Positions 32,101-44,705 of a DNA stretch of 64,000 bases are shown here, piece after piece (position 1 is the stretch's first letter; each line of letters opens with the position of its first letter). Made by a program: the position numbers and the translations under genes. Under the pieces are notes generated by a model that saw nothing but the letters and a program-made list of their open reading frames with translations, was not told where the DNA came from and made no database searches. This stretch comes from Daphnia carinata (taxonomy: Eukaryota; Arthropoda; Branchiopoda; Diplostraca; Daphniidae), in NCBI RefSeq assembly GCF_022539665.2, contig NC_081337.1, positions 2,332,679 through 2,396,678 of the forward strand, in the 5' to 3' direction.

Positions 32101-35100
32101 ATAGAATTCATCTTTCTTCGTAATTCCGATTTTATCACATAGATGATATAGGATTGACGTGCGTATAGATTGGGTTATGTTCTATAGCTGCCTTACGCAT
32201 TGCCTTCCATTTACTGTTTGCTTGGACTTAAAAATTATAGGGTCACGGGAAAAAGCTTTAGACGTCGAACAAAGAAGGATTAATTTTCCAGCTCAGAAAC
32301 GAAAACAGGATGTGTTAACAGGTAGGTTGTTGGAGTATTGCGCCATCCAACGAGCATAATTTTGGTGAATGAATACGAAGAATAGCAAAGGCATTTGAGG
32401 AATGTGAGAATGAGGAATCTGTGAATAATGTGGGGAATGTGAATTCGAGGAAGAATTTGTTAAGTTTAAATATTAGAAACCACTGTGCTCTGAAATCGAA
32501 TTTCTCTTTTATGGAGTCTACATTAATGTGTCTACTTTCTGTTCTCTCACTCTCACTACCCTTTCCTGTGGAATCGTCACGTATGAACCACGTCATTCTA
32601 AACACTCTATTCGAATTATACAATTGCTGTTGTCTATATCACAGCAATCACGTACTGTGTTATAAAAGAACTGCATCACACAGCTATGCTACTTTTTACT
32701 GCAACGTACAGTACCCACCAAACGATTAGGTACAGTACACCCTTCTGTTTTCAATGCATTCTAATGGCGCTACGTGTCTCGGTAAAACTTAAATATCTTT
32801 TTAACAGATAGAGCCAATTTTTTTTTCTTTTTCCTCTATCAGGAGAAATGACGCTCTACAAGTTTTGTAAACACGAAAAAATTGTAGGAGTTACATTTAC
32901 GGCAATAAAGTATCGGTCACTAGATTAGGTACATCCCCTTTCCTCCCATAAGCGCCATGTTATAACCGGCGTTTACAGTTTTTCCGCATTTTACATATCC
33001 CAAAATAACACATTTAAACTACTAAGTAACTTAGCTGTGCGTTGATAGCGGTATTTTCTTTGAAGGGGGTAGTTGGATTTTTTTGGAACATACTGAACAC
33101 TCCTCCCATACACAATTTCTTCTCAATTTCTTTTTCACTAATGCAGCGGATGGGGGACGGAATTTCTGCCATTTGGAAAACGTTCACATCGTCAAGGTTA
33201 CTTAAAACGTTTTAACAATTCACGACGTCAAAATGAGTGTCGTATGCTAACCTTGGAGGCTAAACAGTTTCCCTCTTTTTGCAATATTCGTGGTACTAAA
33301 CAGCAAACGACCTTTCAGGTAATAACTTTGGCCTATGCCCTATGATTGAACTCGAAATTAGGTGGCGCTGATGTTCGTGAACACCCCACGAGGTTTTAAG
33401 GTGAACTCTAGTAAATTCACACTGGCGTTTTAACTTTACATGTTCTGCACACTTTACATTTAGATTTTTTCGTTGAGTTTAACATTTAACATTTTGACAT
33501 TTGAAGTTCAAACATTAGTGCAATATTTACAAGTTGTGACATACTAACACTGGAGATTTACGCTAGTGAAGACACATTTGGCTCCTTTTTATGAAAACCT
33601 TTTGTTCTTTGGACGTAACGAAAACACAGAGGTTTGTCACCGTATGAATGCATGGTCGTGAGTGACTGCACGAACGACATTATCTGAGGGACCGTTCAAG
33701 CAGTTTGCCTTTGGCCAATGTCCACGTAACGTATTTGGTTCAACCACAAGAATTCATTCTCCATAGTAACGTTCGGTCGACTTTCCTTCCATTTTCTTCT
33801 TTCCGTCAGGTGTAGCATGCACACGTAACAGCCTATTCGGGTAAATGCAGGCAGATGTAATGTTAGACGATGGGTTAGTAGGGGCGCCATCGGTGGAGGG
33901 GTAGGCTTTGATGATGTGTGTTGTCATGTCCAACACAACAACATTCATGTCCACAAAAGCAAACGACGCGGACTGGGCGATAAACTAGGCTACCTAGCTA
34001 TTTATCCTTGTATAATTTGGGTGGCCCTTAATTTATTTATTTAAAATTTTCTGAATTAATCTGTTTTACTGTATGTAAAACTATGCGCCTAAACCTAAGA
34101 ATAGCTAAGCTAAGAATAGCTAGGGCTAAAGCTATTCTGTTTCTTAAACTAACAATTACTTTAATTCCCCATAGCGATTTTCATCAAACCCCACAGTTAA
34201 TCATAGATAGACAGCAGGGACCACATACTTTTGAAGAAACTCAGACCATGAACGTAAATTAAGTTCGAATTTACATTTACAAACCCTCCACTAACCCTTG
34301 TTACAGTACCTGTTGAAGATTATGAGGCTTGCCCTACCTCCAGCACAAGTAAGATATGGGGAGAAGCGGCCACCTCTGCAGCCATGACCAGGCAGAGCCT
34401 ACCAACCTCTCCTCCCTGGAGACGCTATAGACGAGAAGCTTGCCTTCTACCAGAGAGGCTACTATGGGCAGCTATCCGCTACTTGGAAGAATCGAAGCTA
34501 TTGCTGTAACTAATATACAGTCCAACACAGACTATGCCAGATGTTTGGAATCGATGAAACCACGTCTCCAAAAGCAGCAAACACCCGTGGTAGAAGAAGG
34601 GAAGATATACCCAAATATCCCACTTCCACTACGAATGGCTTATCCATGACCAACATTCGGCCCAAGGTTCCATATTCTGCCAGTTAAGGGACAGACATCG
34701 AAGAATGTTACTTCGACTGTTTCGTATTAACAAAGCCCTGCATGTTTTACAGAGTCAAACGCAATATATATGTATATATTTAAATCTGTGGTTAATATTT
34801 AAAATTTCATGAAACAGTCTATTAAGAAACGCGTTTTAACTTTTCTGACAGGATATAAATAGTCTGCCACATTTCAATACGGTACGCCAAGGCTGTGAGT
34901 CAGTTTTAAAGTAAAGATAGTTAACATAGAATAGGAACAGTGTTGGTCCGGTGTCATGCGTGTTAATTTTTTTTTAAGCTTATCATCGAAAACCAAGTAT
35001 AACTGACGTCAAGTTCGGTAAGGTTGAATGGTTGTCATTATAAATAGTTGGCTAAGATGTATTAATACTGTTTTGGGGTATTCTTGCGTTTTAAAAAAAT

Positions 35101-36205
35101 TCCATTCAAACGGCTCCTTACAGATGAACAAAAAGGCAGCAAAAAATCTTAAGCCGCGTGAAAAAGATTTGCAGAAAAATCTGAGAGGTTAGGGAAAACA
35201 AATTACAGAAAAATCAAGAACGCGCGGAAGTAAGCTAAAAATCTAAAAATTGGTCCTGCAGAAAGTCTAGAATTTCAACAAGTACTACTTGCCCAACAAA
35301 AAAATCACCCCAAAATCCAAACCCAAGAACAGGCCATCGTCACGCGTGTGTAAGATATATTGCAGAATCAGAATGATCGCGATAGTGAAACAATGAGTGC
35401 AGCGGAACAAAGGCGTGTAGCAAAGAAACAACAAATGACTGATTCTAGATGAATTAAATATGATAAAGAAATGGAAAAACATCAAGAAAAAATAGAGTGC
35501 GGTTGGCTCAGATTCCTTTTTAAAAAGTTCAAGACAAAATGCAGAATTTAAGGCATGTAAATTATTCTCAAAACCACACACAAATTTTTCAGTAGAAACA
35601 GAAAGAGTCCCAACATCAACTGGGATATATCGAAGCATTTTTTGTTCAATGTCTTTACTAACAGTCATCCAAAATCACAAAATTTAAAGAAAATGATAAA
35701 AAATTGCAAGAATGCTATAACATTGCATAAATAGGAGCGCAAACCGGCAATCCACTAAAACGAGGCTGCTATTGTTTGTTTTTTTTCAAATCACAGACAG
35801 ATGTATCCCGATAGAGCAGCTGTTCAATACTAAAATGAAAGTGCTTTAAACGATTCCATCCCGTCGTTCCAAGTACGTCTATAGTAGTCTAACTGACTTT
35901 CACCACGGTCTACGGGCATAACCTAGGGGGTAGTTTCCGGCGGCGCTCCACCGCAAAATTCTTTTTTACTATTACCTAAAACGGTGGGAAATATAACATT
36001 ATCGTTCATAGCATTAGCACTCGAGCCCGATTAGCCAAGTAGACCCAGCCTATTACCGGAAAATACTGGTGCAAAGCTGAACAAAAAAACACATTTTACG
36101 TGTTCGTGCCAGTATTTTCCTGTATTTGAGTGTATTTAACGGGAAGCAGCAAAAAAATTGAACCCTAGCGCCACCTACATCCTGGCCTGGATGGGCACAA
36201 AGTTA
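29177..36205. other. Long region without a recognisable intact gene
   Basis: No host gene could be assigned in these 7 kb. A decayed coding-like stretch on the minus strand (about 29900-31560) is listed separately. The frames at 32159-32359, 32315-32623, 32421-32729, 33696-33954, 34440-34649 and 35285-35668 lack known motifs. There is a purine-rich GAATGTGAGAATGAGG-like imperfect repeat near 32385-32455 and a short TATATA run near 34769. An upstream gene or regulatory DNA cannot be excluded. Confidence 0.5.
29900..31560 (-). pseudogene. Decayed coding-like sequence of unknown family
   Basis: On the minus strand, stretches of protein-like composition are broken by stops and frame changes. The longest open piece is 30675-30932, with hydrophilic, Lys/Glu-rich text (for example FVKLKFIVKIFIQKLKEG). 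Further coding-like pieces lie around 31060-31150 (KERQRFCQQYHHEIEQVQAQN) and 30110-30320. I do not recognise the family. It could be an old transposon or retrovirus-like ORF or a dead host gene. Confidence 0.35.
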
Positions 36206-36611
36206 CTTGTAGCTAGGGATGTCGATTATCGATATATCATATCGGAAAACACAGCTGAAACCGATATGATATATCACATCGGAAAATCCGATACGTGAAT
36301 ATGATACCGATATTTCGCCACGCCATCTGCCAGTAAAAATAACAAACACACACGGATTTCCTACACAATTTAACAGAAGGTTTTTTTTTTAACTGACGAG
36401 GAGTATATTTCTCTTCTTGGAAAAGAAGTTGAGGAATATGTTAAAAGCACAAAAATCATTTCAACTCTAATTCGCCTCCTACGTCTTCTTGTACTCCAAC
36501 TTCTTAACCCGTTTACATTACCTTCTTCCTCGGTGTCTTCCTTTGCTATCTTCTGAAAATTCGTATTTATTACCATTTTTTTGAGGAATGAAAATTAGCT
36601 AAATATAATCA

Positions 36612-36676
36612 TTTGCTGGGCTCGAACCTCTGACCTTCTAAGCATGTTTCAATCGCGCTAACCACCGACCCATAGG
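36612..36676 (-). other. tRNA-like module 1 in hAT element
   Basis: The minus strand reads GGTGGTTAGCGCGATTG, like a tRNA D-arm, then a variable middle, then AGAGGTTCGAGCCCAGC, whose GGTTCGAGCCC is an excellent pol III B-box. A full cloverleaf with paired acceptor stem and a convincing anticodon arm is not apparent, so this is a tRNA-derived or tRNA-mimicking segment and not called as a functional tRNA. Confidence 0.5.
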
Positions 36677-36996
36677 TTCTTCCATTAGCTGTGCATTACA
36701 TTGTAATATAATCGACGTTGTTTACAAATCCGACATATCGGATTGATATTTGGGATACACCACTCGACATATCTATATCGTTGTATTTTATAACTATAAT
36801 ATGTACCTTAGAATAATACCTGACGAGCAGACATTTTGGGGTTCAAATCTGTTATACAGGACACAACCCAAAAATATTTTTCTAAAAAAATTTTCTTATT
36901 GGTTACATATCAATGATATATCATCGGTTACATTACATTGGAACATTTTCTAGGAAGCTCAACAAAGCTTTTCAATTTTTTTCTTGCATATTATAC

Positions 36997-37070
36997 GTGT
37001 GTGGTGGTCTACCAGTCAGCAAGCAAAGCTGACGAGGTAGAGGTTGAAGGTTCAAATCCAGTATTATACA
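36997..37070 (+). other. tRNA-like module 2 in hAT element
   Basis: The plus strand reads TGGTGGTCTACCAGTCAG, then AAGCTGACGAGGTAGAGG, then AAGGTTCAAATCC (B-box GGTTCAAATCC, 37049-37059). A short arm CAGTCAGC/GCTGACG can pair. Cloverleaf pairing elsewhere is weak. Confidence 0.45.
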
Positions 37071-37248
37071 TTAAACAATAACAATTTTGTCTTCACATAG
37101 CTTCAAAAATCACTTGCACACTCAAAAGCCAAAAATATCATATTGGCACATCTATCCAATTGAACGCATTTTACTAAATAATATTTTGCTTATAGTTTTA
37201 AAATATTAATCTTATTCAGGCGACTCACACAAATTATATGTAGGACAG

Positions 37249-37312
37249 TCTGTTAGGTAGCGCGGTAGCCTAGTAACATGAAGTGTTGATGTTCGATTCC
37301 GCAAGCAGGATT
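37249..37312 (+). other. tRNA-like module 3 in hAT element
   Basis: The plus strand reads TTAGGTAGCGCGGTAGCCTAG (D-arm-like), then a middle with AACATGAAGTG, then GATGTTCGATTCCGC (B-box TGTTCGATTCC, 37290-37300). As in modules 1 and 2, box-like elements are better kept than the stems. Confidence 0.45.
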
Positions 37313-37434
37313 TTTAATTTTTTTTTCAAAAAAAATCGTATCGGTTTACAAAAAAAATATCGATAAAATTGTGCGATATATCGGTATCGTGATATTTAAA
37401 TAAAATATCGCAAATCGACATTACTACTTGTAGC

Positions 37435-38159
37435 CGTATAAGGAAAAACTGTTGAAATACCTTAATACACATACTGCCTAGTAAGTACTGTACGTGGTGC
37501 TGCGCCAATAGCGGCTAGGGTCGCTAGCTGAGAATAGGTTGAGCAACGCATGGGTAGACCGGAATCGAGCCCTATAGGGGTATGCCCATTCGGTAGGAGG
37601 AGCGGGCGCCAGATGGTGAGTCGTACCCTCCCTTTTTCTTCTGACATGCTCATACTAGGTAGAAACCCTCTATCCTCATTGAAGATATTTTAGCTACCTG
37701 GCCTTAACCGTTGCATTTTCCTTTGATCAAGAGTCAATGTTAGTATGTTTTGTTGTCCTTATCAACAACAGAAAAGTGATGTAAATGTAAACTGTAGGTC
37801 TGCTGAGAACTCATGGAATTGTATACGAGATATACCTTGAGTTGTCAGAATTAGAAATTCACAGAGTGTGAGATGGGAAAATTCCAGAAATTAACAGAAG
37901 CACAGTTGGGGATGAATGCTAAACAATACTTACCATGTTAAAAATTTACGATCCCGAGGCCCGATCTCCGTTTTTATTGTTTTGTTTTTCTTCTGAAACA
38001 GCTACATTTGTAAAGGTAAAGATCAAATCAACTATAAGAAAATTTCAATGACCTCTTTGTGATAATTTTTTAAAATTTACAGTAGAGTTTCTTTGCTTTT
38101 ATGCCAAGATGATTTACTAAAGTGTGCAAAGAAGCGGGGACATTTTGTTGTCAAACAGA
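37435..38159. other. Upstream region and probable 5' UTR of the C5-epimerase gene
   Basis: No coding exon was recognised. A TTTAAAATTTACAG acceptor-like site ends at 38082, so the first coding exon may begin with 5' UTR there. Two overlapping minimal upstream ORFs (ATG CCA AGA TGA at 38101-38112 and ATG ATT TAC TAA at 38109-38120) lie 40-60 bp before the start codon and could damp translation. Confidence 0.45.
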
Positions 38160-40524
38160 ATGGCTCGACTGAATTTGAAACTACTTCTGTTTCTTCTGAT
38201 AGCTGTAGTATCATGCACATTGGTTACATATATTTTTACTTGTGGTCATCCAACATCCAGCCACACAAGCTTCATTCATAGGTTAAAAGAATCCTCTTCA
38301 CCAGAATCCAGAGGAAAGCTATATGAAGAACTTGATTGCTCTATAAATGGCATGTATCATATTTCTTGTCGAAAAGAAGGAAAAGAAGTCTTTGTCCCTT
38401 TTTCTTTTCTGGAAAAGTATTATGAAGTCTATGGAAAGTTGGCTAAAAGTAAGGGTCATGAACAGTTTGAATGGTCACACTCATACTCCAAAGTATTTAA
38501 ACCAACAACACGCTACAACTCATCAGGGATGTTTATGTATTTTAGCAACTAGTAAGTTCATTAACACTTTCTGCATGGGACTTCCATAACTATTATGTTT
38601 GAATTTAATTCCAGTAATGTAGAAGTGCGAGACCGAGTTAAATGTATTTCAGCTACAGAAGGTTTGCTTGTTGATAGTTTTTAAATTTTTTCAAAAATTA
38701 TGAACACATTTCTTACAGGAGTTCCTGTTTCAACACAATGGGAAGCAAGTGGATACTATTATCCTGGTACCCTTACGAACACCTGTGACTTAAATTACAT
38801 ATTCAATTAACCATAATACTTATTTTTCTGGTATTTGGGAGACACAGTTCAAGTAGCTCAGTATGGTCTCTCCCACTACAGCAAAAACCTCAGTGACCGC
38901 CCTCCCAAAAGAAAAATTCTAGAAGATGGAAACTTGGTAACTGCCAAATGGCAAGTTCCTAAAGGAGCGTCTGTCAAAAGAAATTATGATAATGAAAAAT
39001 TTACTCATGTACTGGAATTCAATAGCTATGGTGAGTTTTGTCAACATGATAAAGTCATATATTTTACAGTCTAATTAGTTTGATACCATTTGCTTTTCTT
39101 TTTTTCAAAATAGACAGTCCAGGCATTTCATTAAAGCTGAGACAAGGAACTGACTTGGTTTTAAGCTTTGATCTGCGCTTATTAAGTATGAATGGCTCGC
39201 TTACTATTTTCTTGGAAGATCGGGATCGATCAACTATCTTTCCAGTTTCTTTTGTATGCTCGCCTGTGCTTATTCACGTTCTTAACTCAAGTAGGTCAAC
39301 TTTTCCTCTGAATAAAGATTTAAATGTTGCTTTAAATAATGTCTGTGAAAATTTTTTTTAAAATGCCATAGGTGGAAGTTATTCCACTAACTATGGACTG
39401 GGTAGTTGCCAAAACTGGAACCAATTGACCCGCGATCTGCATGTTGATTTGGTGAAGGGTCATGTGCTTTCAGGAAGGTAAATCCAAAACAAAGTTATAA
39501 AGCATGTATGGTTTATGACAAGAAGTAAATAATCAATTGTAACCTTTCTATTTTAGAGGCAAGAAATTATCAAAAACTAAATTACGTATCCATCACTTGA
39601 TAGTTAAAGGTTATGGACAACTAGATAATTTAACCCTGGCTTCAAGCAACCACATGGGCATGTTTTATTCATCGGCCGATTGGTTAGTTCGACACCAAGA
39701 CACCAGTGGCGGATGGCCTATTGTATTAGTTCAGAAATCCTCTAATGACTATTCACTAATATTGATTTTATTGTTGTCAAACAGGGAGTCAAAAGGAAGA
39801 TAGCATCAGGAAAAGCAGATCTGGATCCTGGTTGGTATTCTGCTATGGGACAAGGCCAAGCGATGTCCCTTTTAATACGAGCTTATTATCGGTCAGGTAT
39901 TACCCTTTTTTCCCCTTAACAAATCCATTTACCTTCAGCATCTTTGTTATTTTTTTACGCAAACGTAAATCAGGTAAACCACATTATTTGGAAGCTGCAC
40001 TGAAAGGCATGAAACCGTTCAGTATATCAAGTACTGAAGGAGGAGTACGTGCTTACTTCATGAATCAGTATCCCTGGTACGAAGAATATCCGAGTGAGTT
40101 GACTCAATCTGAACTTATATTGGAATGCAATGTTCGGTTATAATTGTTTTTAATTATTCATTTTCGTTATTCAGCTGTGCCTCCTTCTTTCGTCCTTAAC
40201 GGATTTATCTACTCTTTGATTGGCCTCTACGATGTGGTGTCCCTTGCACCGCAAAATCAAGTGGGCGATGCTCAGCTTTTGTTTGATCAAGGAATGCATT
40301 CACTCAAGAAGCTTCTACCTCTGTTTGACACTGGATCTGGAACAGTTTACGACCTTAGACACTTTAGTCTTGGTCTTGCACCTAATATAGCGCGATGGGA
40401 CTACCATTCAACACACATCAACCAGTTGCTTCTTCTTAGTACCATTGACTCGGATCCAATTCTTACAAATGTCGCTGGTAGATGGATAAGCTATATGTCT
40501 GGAAAACGTGCCGCACATAATTGA
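38160..40524 (+). CDS. Glce: D-glucuronyl C5-epimerase (heparan sulfate), 10 coding exons
   Basis: Exons 38160-38551, 38615-38661, 38719-38766, 38848-39030, 39114-39290, 39372-39477, 39557-39722, 39785-39896, 39974-40093 and 40175-40524 sum to 1701 nt (566 aa); introns are 57-83 bp. The enzyme converts D-glucuronate to L-iduronate in heparan sulfate in the Golgi lumen. A type II signal anchor is visible right after the start ([21 protein letters not shown]). Family blocks in order: [31 protein letters not shown] (split here only by the reader), [70 protein letters not shown] and the C-terminal [14 protein letters not shown], which carries a conserved tyrosine of the active-site region. The start at 38160 puts the anchor at the N-terminus. 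The exon 4 acceptor at 38847 rather than 38838 gives the family-like YYYPVQVAQYG. Confidence 0.94.
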
Positions 40525-43500
40525 TGGTGATATCGCGTTTAATTTTAATTAAGAGTGCAGTAAAATTTGCATGGTACTTTGAGTCACGCCACACAAGCTA
40601 CTTGGTTACAAATTACTTCGTATATTTCCCTGAAATGTCATTTCCGCAATCTAGCAAAATCCTAGATTTCGTCGTGTACATTTTCTGCAGTACGCATCTT
40701 GTTTCGTCACGTAATATTTTAATTTAAAGATGAATTAATTTTGAAAAATTTCGAATGGTCGACCTCCATCTTGTACAGTGGTTGCCATGGCAGGTATAAT
40801 AACAAAATTTATGTAATCTCAGCTAACAACTTTTAATTTCCATGGATTTTGTCTTTAACTGTAATCCAGCATCACGCTCTTTGGTTTTAAATTTTTATGT
40901 ACTGTGTTTTTATTTGACAACATTTCATTCATTCCAAAATCCTTTTTATTGCCAAGAATAGAGTAGCATGTTGCGCTGAATATATTACAGCCATGAAATG
41001 AGTGACTGAAACCGTATACGGAATCAATAAAAAAAATTGGAAATATCAGATTGCAACGGATTACCACCGAAAGACACAGAGCACGAATAGTACGAATACT
41101 TCGATTGTGGCTGATTCTATTGTAGCATTTATCAATTTCCGATTGGTTGCTATGATATAAAAATGTAAAACTTTTTTCCTCGAAGAAATATTCCTAAAAA
41201 AGTGCAACTCCCATCCGAGCAAGGGAACTTTGAAGGAATGATTTTATACTGTTATTACCTTATAATTCTGATTTATTTTTCGAAATTTGCACTTTAAAAA
41301 ATTCAGTGTATCATATCAAAAGCGAAGAACTACCTTCATTCTACTCGAAAAATAGGCATACAAAGCTCAGCAATCCACGGTAGTCCAGGGTATAAACCGA
41401 GATCGTGCACATAATAATAAAATTATCTTAAAATAATCTTAAAATTAGTTATGCAGTGTGCTCTGATGCGACCGAGCTAAAACCAAATGCTTCCTAGGTT
41501 TGACAGAACGCCTTCGCCGGTTTTAACACCGAATCTGCCCGCAGTGTCCTGCGTAAATAGAAGTACTGAAATCAGCCCTCATCGTCCGCTTGCACCATCA
41601 TTGACAAGGCCGTCCTAGCAACTAGGAAGAGAGGACAGCATGCTAATCCATCAGTTATAAGGTAATACTAGAGCTGGTTTACTAGATAGGCTGTTCTAGA
41701 TTTTCGAAAAAAAGCTGCAGTAGGACTCCCTCTGTAACTCCCATACTTTGTTACCATTATAACTTTTGCAATATGATAGCGGTCCACGAAATTGGACAAG
41801 CACTGCAAGGGCGATATTTCCGCTCTATGGGTTTGTCTTATTTCTAGGATTTTCATAAGTGCGGCCCTAATACGTTTAAGGAGATGAAGGAGGAACGATG
41901 AATGAAGGATGTTAACACTTAACAGTTGTACAACAATAAAATCTTCATCACGTACAAATAAGCAACACCTTCAATATTATTTGTAAAAAACGGCAGTACG
42001 AAACTTTGGCTTCCGTATTAGGGTTGGGTCCCGTACTTTAAAAAGTACCGTTTACCGCGATAGTGGTACCTGCCATCTAACGCAGAATAGGAAAATTTCG
42101 CCTGCGACGCGAGATAGCCGTTCAGCTGATGCGGATGAGGGGAAGGTTGTGTTAAACTTTTGGTATATTTTTTTAATTGTTGATATTTTTTTTAAACATT
42201 ACATTAGTGGTGCCGTTTGCCATAGAAATATCAAATTCATTAGTGTCATTTTTATACTAGATCGGGAGAAGTTGGTTTTCGATTTACGTCGAGCAATGAA
42301 GTTGCTGTCGGTACTGTTACCAACAGCTACTGCAACGAACACGTTACGTAATTTAAAGAAGCACTAAAGGATAGAGTGGAAAACTCTTTTTAGGAAAAAT
42401 TTCAGTGTACCAATACTCTTGTTATTTACGTGTCAACTTCCCAGCAGATTTCTCCTTGAAATCATTGTACACGCTGCAGTAAATAACTCAATCATACAAA
42501 TTTTTAACACTCCGTTAACCAATAAGTTTTGAACTTTGGTTGGACCACTGCGATCACTTGTAATGTTTCGTCGATGGAACAAAATTCAAATCTGTAGTTA
42601 ACGGAATCCACTATTGTTTGGATAATAGGTTTGTAATATTTAATGTCTGCCATCGTTCGAAAGTTTTATGCACAGGAACCAATTTCGCCGGTATCAATTT
42701 TCCTAGGCGGCTAGTGGAACTGAACTAAGGATTGCGGAGATTTTTATACTACTGTATTGAATTTACGCCGCCCCCCCCCCCCTCGCCACTTCCCTAGGCC
42801 TGCATGAATTCGCTGTGTCTTAAGATTATTCCAAAAAGTGACGTATAAACTTTTTATGTAAAGTTAAAAATGTTTACTTGTCTACCCCCCTCCTCCGGCA
42901 ATATTACGATGCCCTGAAAAGGATTAACTATTTTCCCGTAAAAAGGTACGATAAAGTTAAAAAAGTATTTAGATGTTTTAAGGAAGTTTATTACCGGAAT
43001 GTAATTACAACAAGGAATACGTGAAGATTTTTGGCTCAGTGACAAATGCGTAAGATATTCTGTAAGCGGATAAGAAGATTTTTCTAGGCTCTCTCTTTCC
43101 TTCAATTTTAATCCCGATGATGACATTAGAAGCTCTGAAAACCAAACCATACCCCTCGAAGGTTCCTTATTTGTTTAGTGAATAATTAGAACAGGCTGGA
43201 AGCTATCTAAAACATATAAGCAGCATCCAAGAAACAATTTTCCATTTAGTGTCTCCTAAAACCACCCTTACCCATTGTCTACTGTTTCCTTCGTCCAATA
43301 CTTAAGCATAGAACTATGTTGAATGTATAGATGTTTGATGAAGATGGTGTTCCTTAGGTTGGAAAGGAGACCACGATTCACAGTGAATTCCTCCGCTATA
43401 GCTTCAGCCGTAGGTTCATCTACCACTACCAGAAGTGGACGTTAATATGTATCCTATAACGAATTCGGATAATTAACTGCATTTAATTCAATCGACTTTT

Positions 43501-44465
43501 TACGTTATCACAGGTTTTTCGAAGAAGTCTTCACCAGGAAAAAAAAAAGACGAAACGGAACTGCCATTCTCGAATCCGCAACGACATTATTGACAGCGTA
43601 TTCAGTCCTAAGTCCCAACTAGCGATACAGTTAAAGACAAGTTCGCGTAGTTGGTTTTATTGATAGGATGTACTAGCACATAAACTTGTCTTTAATTTAT
43701 TCCTAGTTAGACTGAATACACACGTCAACAAAACAATAAGCTTTCCCATATCAGCAAAATAGGATGAGTAACAAACACCTCGAAAATGAGGGTTGTAGTG
43801 ACTGCGCTTTGCAAAAATATATAATGCGCTCTGTGGTTAAATTTCCATATAATATTTTTAAATACTTTTAAGTGTAGAACAAAAACAAAAACGGTACCCA
43901 AAAATGCGTCACTTCCTATAGCTTAACATAATCTTTATTTACTAAAAAGGCGTTGAACCAAATATTTAAGAAACATTTGGAAACTACGGTTCTTCCGTAA
44001 GAGTCCATGTTAAATTCATCACTTCGTTTTAAGTCCCTCCCCATGGGGTGGGGCTACGAGTTACGCCGAACATACGTTTCAGCAGTACTGTGGCGCAGTA
44101 TCGGACGACGGCGATCCTCTCATACAGTAGCGGCAAGCAGCTGATCGTACTTTGTGGTTGATCTTCTTCAGTCATTCATTAGCGGTATAATTTCTTGATT
44201 ATTATTTTATTTAGCCATGAGTAAAAATGGAGGTTCATTATTTCTGTTCAGAGTTTGGTCTGGACTATGACAGAGCTGCAAATAGGGAGACGTTGGTAGT
44301 GTGACAGGTTCGTTAAATTTTTCTTTGAGCTTTGCGGTTATTGTTTGATTATCACCTCTGCCATCCCCCAAGCTCTGGATATTTATTAGGCAGTTATTTG
44401 GATTTCCAATTTTTGCAATTCCCTGGCTCTGAATACTGGCAGTTCATTGGATTATAACAATCAAA
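40525..44465. other. Intergenic region between Glce and SDHAF1
   Basis: No gene was recognised. The Glce 3' UTR occupies the left end. There is a C-run at 42770-42782 and a 122-bp foldback at 43598-43719. Open frames at 40521-40727, 40855-41067, 41668-41856, 42149-42367 and 42854-43150 have no motif support. The stretch just before 44465 is probably SDHAF1 promoter and 5' UTR. Confidence 0.5.
43598..43719. repeat. Small foldback repeat, MITE-like
   Basis: The left arm GTATTCAGTCCTAAGTCCCAA, ACTAG and AAAGACAAGTT pairs with the right arm, which reads GTATTCAGTCTAACTAG and AAAGACAAGTT on the opposite strand. The arms are imperfect, with small gaps. There is no coding potential. It may be a decayed MITE. 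Confidence 0.5.
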
Positions 44466-44705
44466 ATGGTTGGAAGGAGTCGTTTACAAATCGAAGTTCT
44501 GAAACTGTATCGAAAGTTTTTGTTGGCAGCAAAAGGAAAGCCTGGATTTGAACAAACTATCAAGCAAGAATTCCGTCAACATTCATCAATTCCAAGAAAT
44601 GATACCTTACGGATTGAGTATATGCTTAGAAAAGGGTATAAAAAATTAGAAATGCTAAAAGATCCCCATATAACGGGAATGGGTCATTTTATAGACAAAA
44701 GCTAA
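44466..44705 (+). CDS. SDHAF1: Succinate dehydrogenase assembly factor 1 (LYR protein)
   Basis: A single-exon 79-aa protein. LYR proteins act in mitochondria; SDHAF1 binds the iron-sulfur subunit of succinate dehydrogenase (complex II) and helps deliver and protect its Fe-S clusters. The LYR tripeptide is at residues 14-16 (VLKLYRKFLL), followed by GKPGFE, EFRQHSSIPRNDTLRIEYM and RKGYKKLEML. R55 and G57, the positions altered in human SDHAF1 deficiency, are conserved in place. The protein lacks the extended tail of the human one (115 aa) but covers the whole LYR core. The start is the only ATG giving the RLQ...LYR spacing of the family. Confidence 0.93.
   Translation: MVGRSRLQIEVLKLYRKFLLAAKGKPGFEQTIKQEFRQHSSIPRNDTLRIEYMLRKGYKKLEMLKDPHITGMGHFIDKS

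Larger units (their letters stand above)
36214..37426. mobile_element. hAT-type non-autonomous element with tRNA-like modules
   Basis: It is flanked by a perfect 8-bp target duplication CTTGTAGC (36206-36213 and 37427-37434), the hAT hallmark. The terminal inverted repeats start TAGGGATGTCGATT (left) and TAGTAATGTCGATT (right, opposite strand), with about 18 of 22 positions paired. Subterminal regions at 36228-36315 and 37330-37415 are dense in CGATAT words in both orientations. No transposase frame exists in the 1213 bp. The interior contains three tRNA-like segments with good B-box matches (listed separately). Confidence 0.88.

Noticed and set aside
38124-38159. N-terminal extension of Glce from an upstream GTG
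   Set aside because: There is no ATG; the first ATG at 38160 places the signal anchor at the N-terminus as in the family.
38838-38847. Earlier 3' splice site for Glce exon 4 (GGGAG before ACACAG)
   Set aside because: It would insert extra residues between YYYP and QVAQYG; the later site at 38847 gives the family-like sequence and the same phase.
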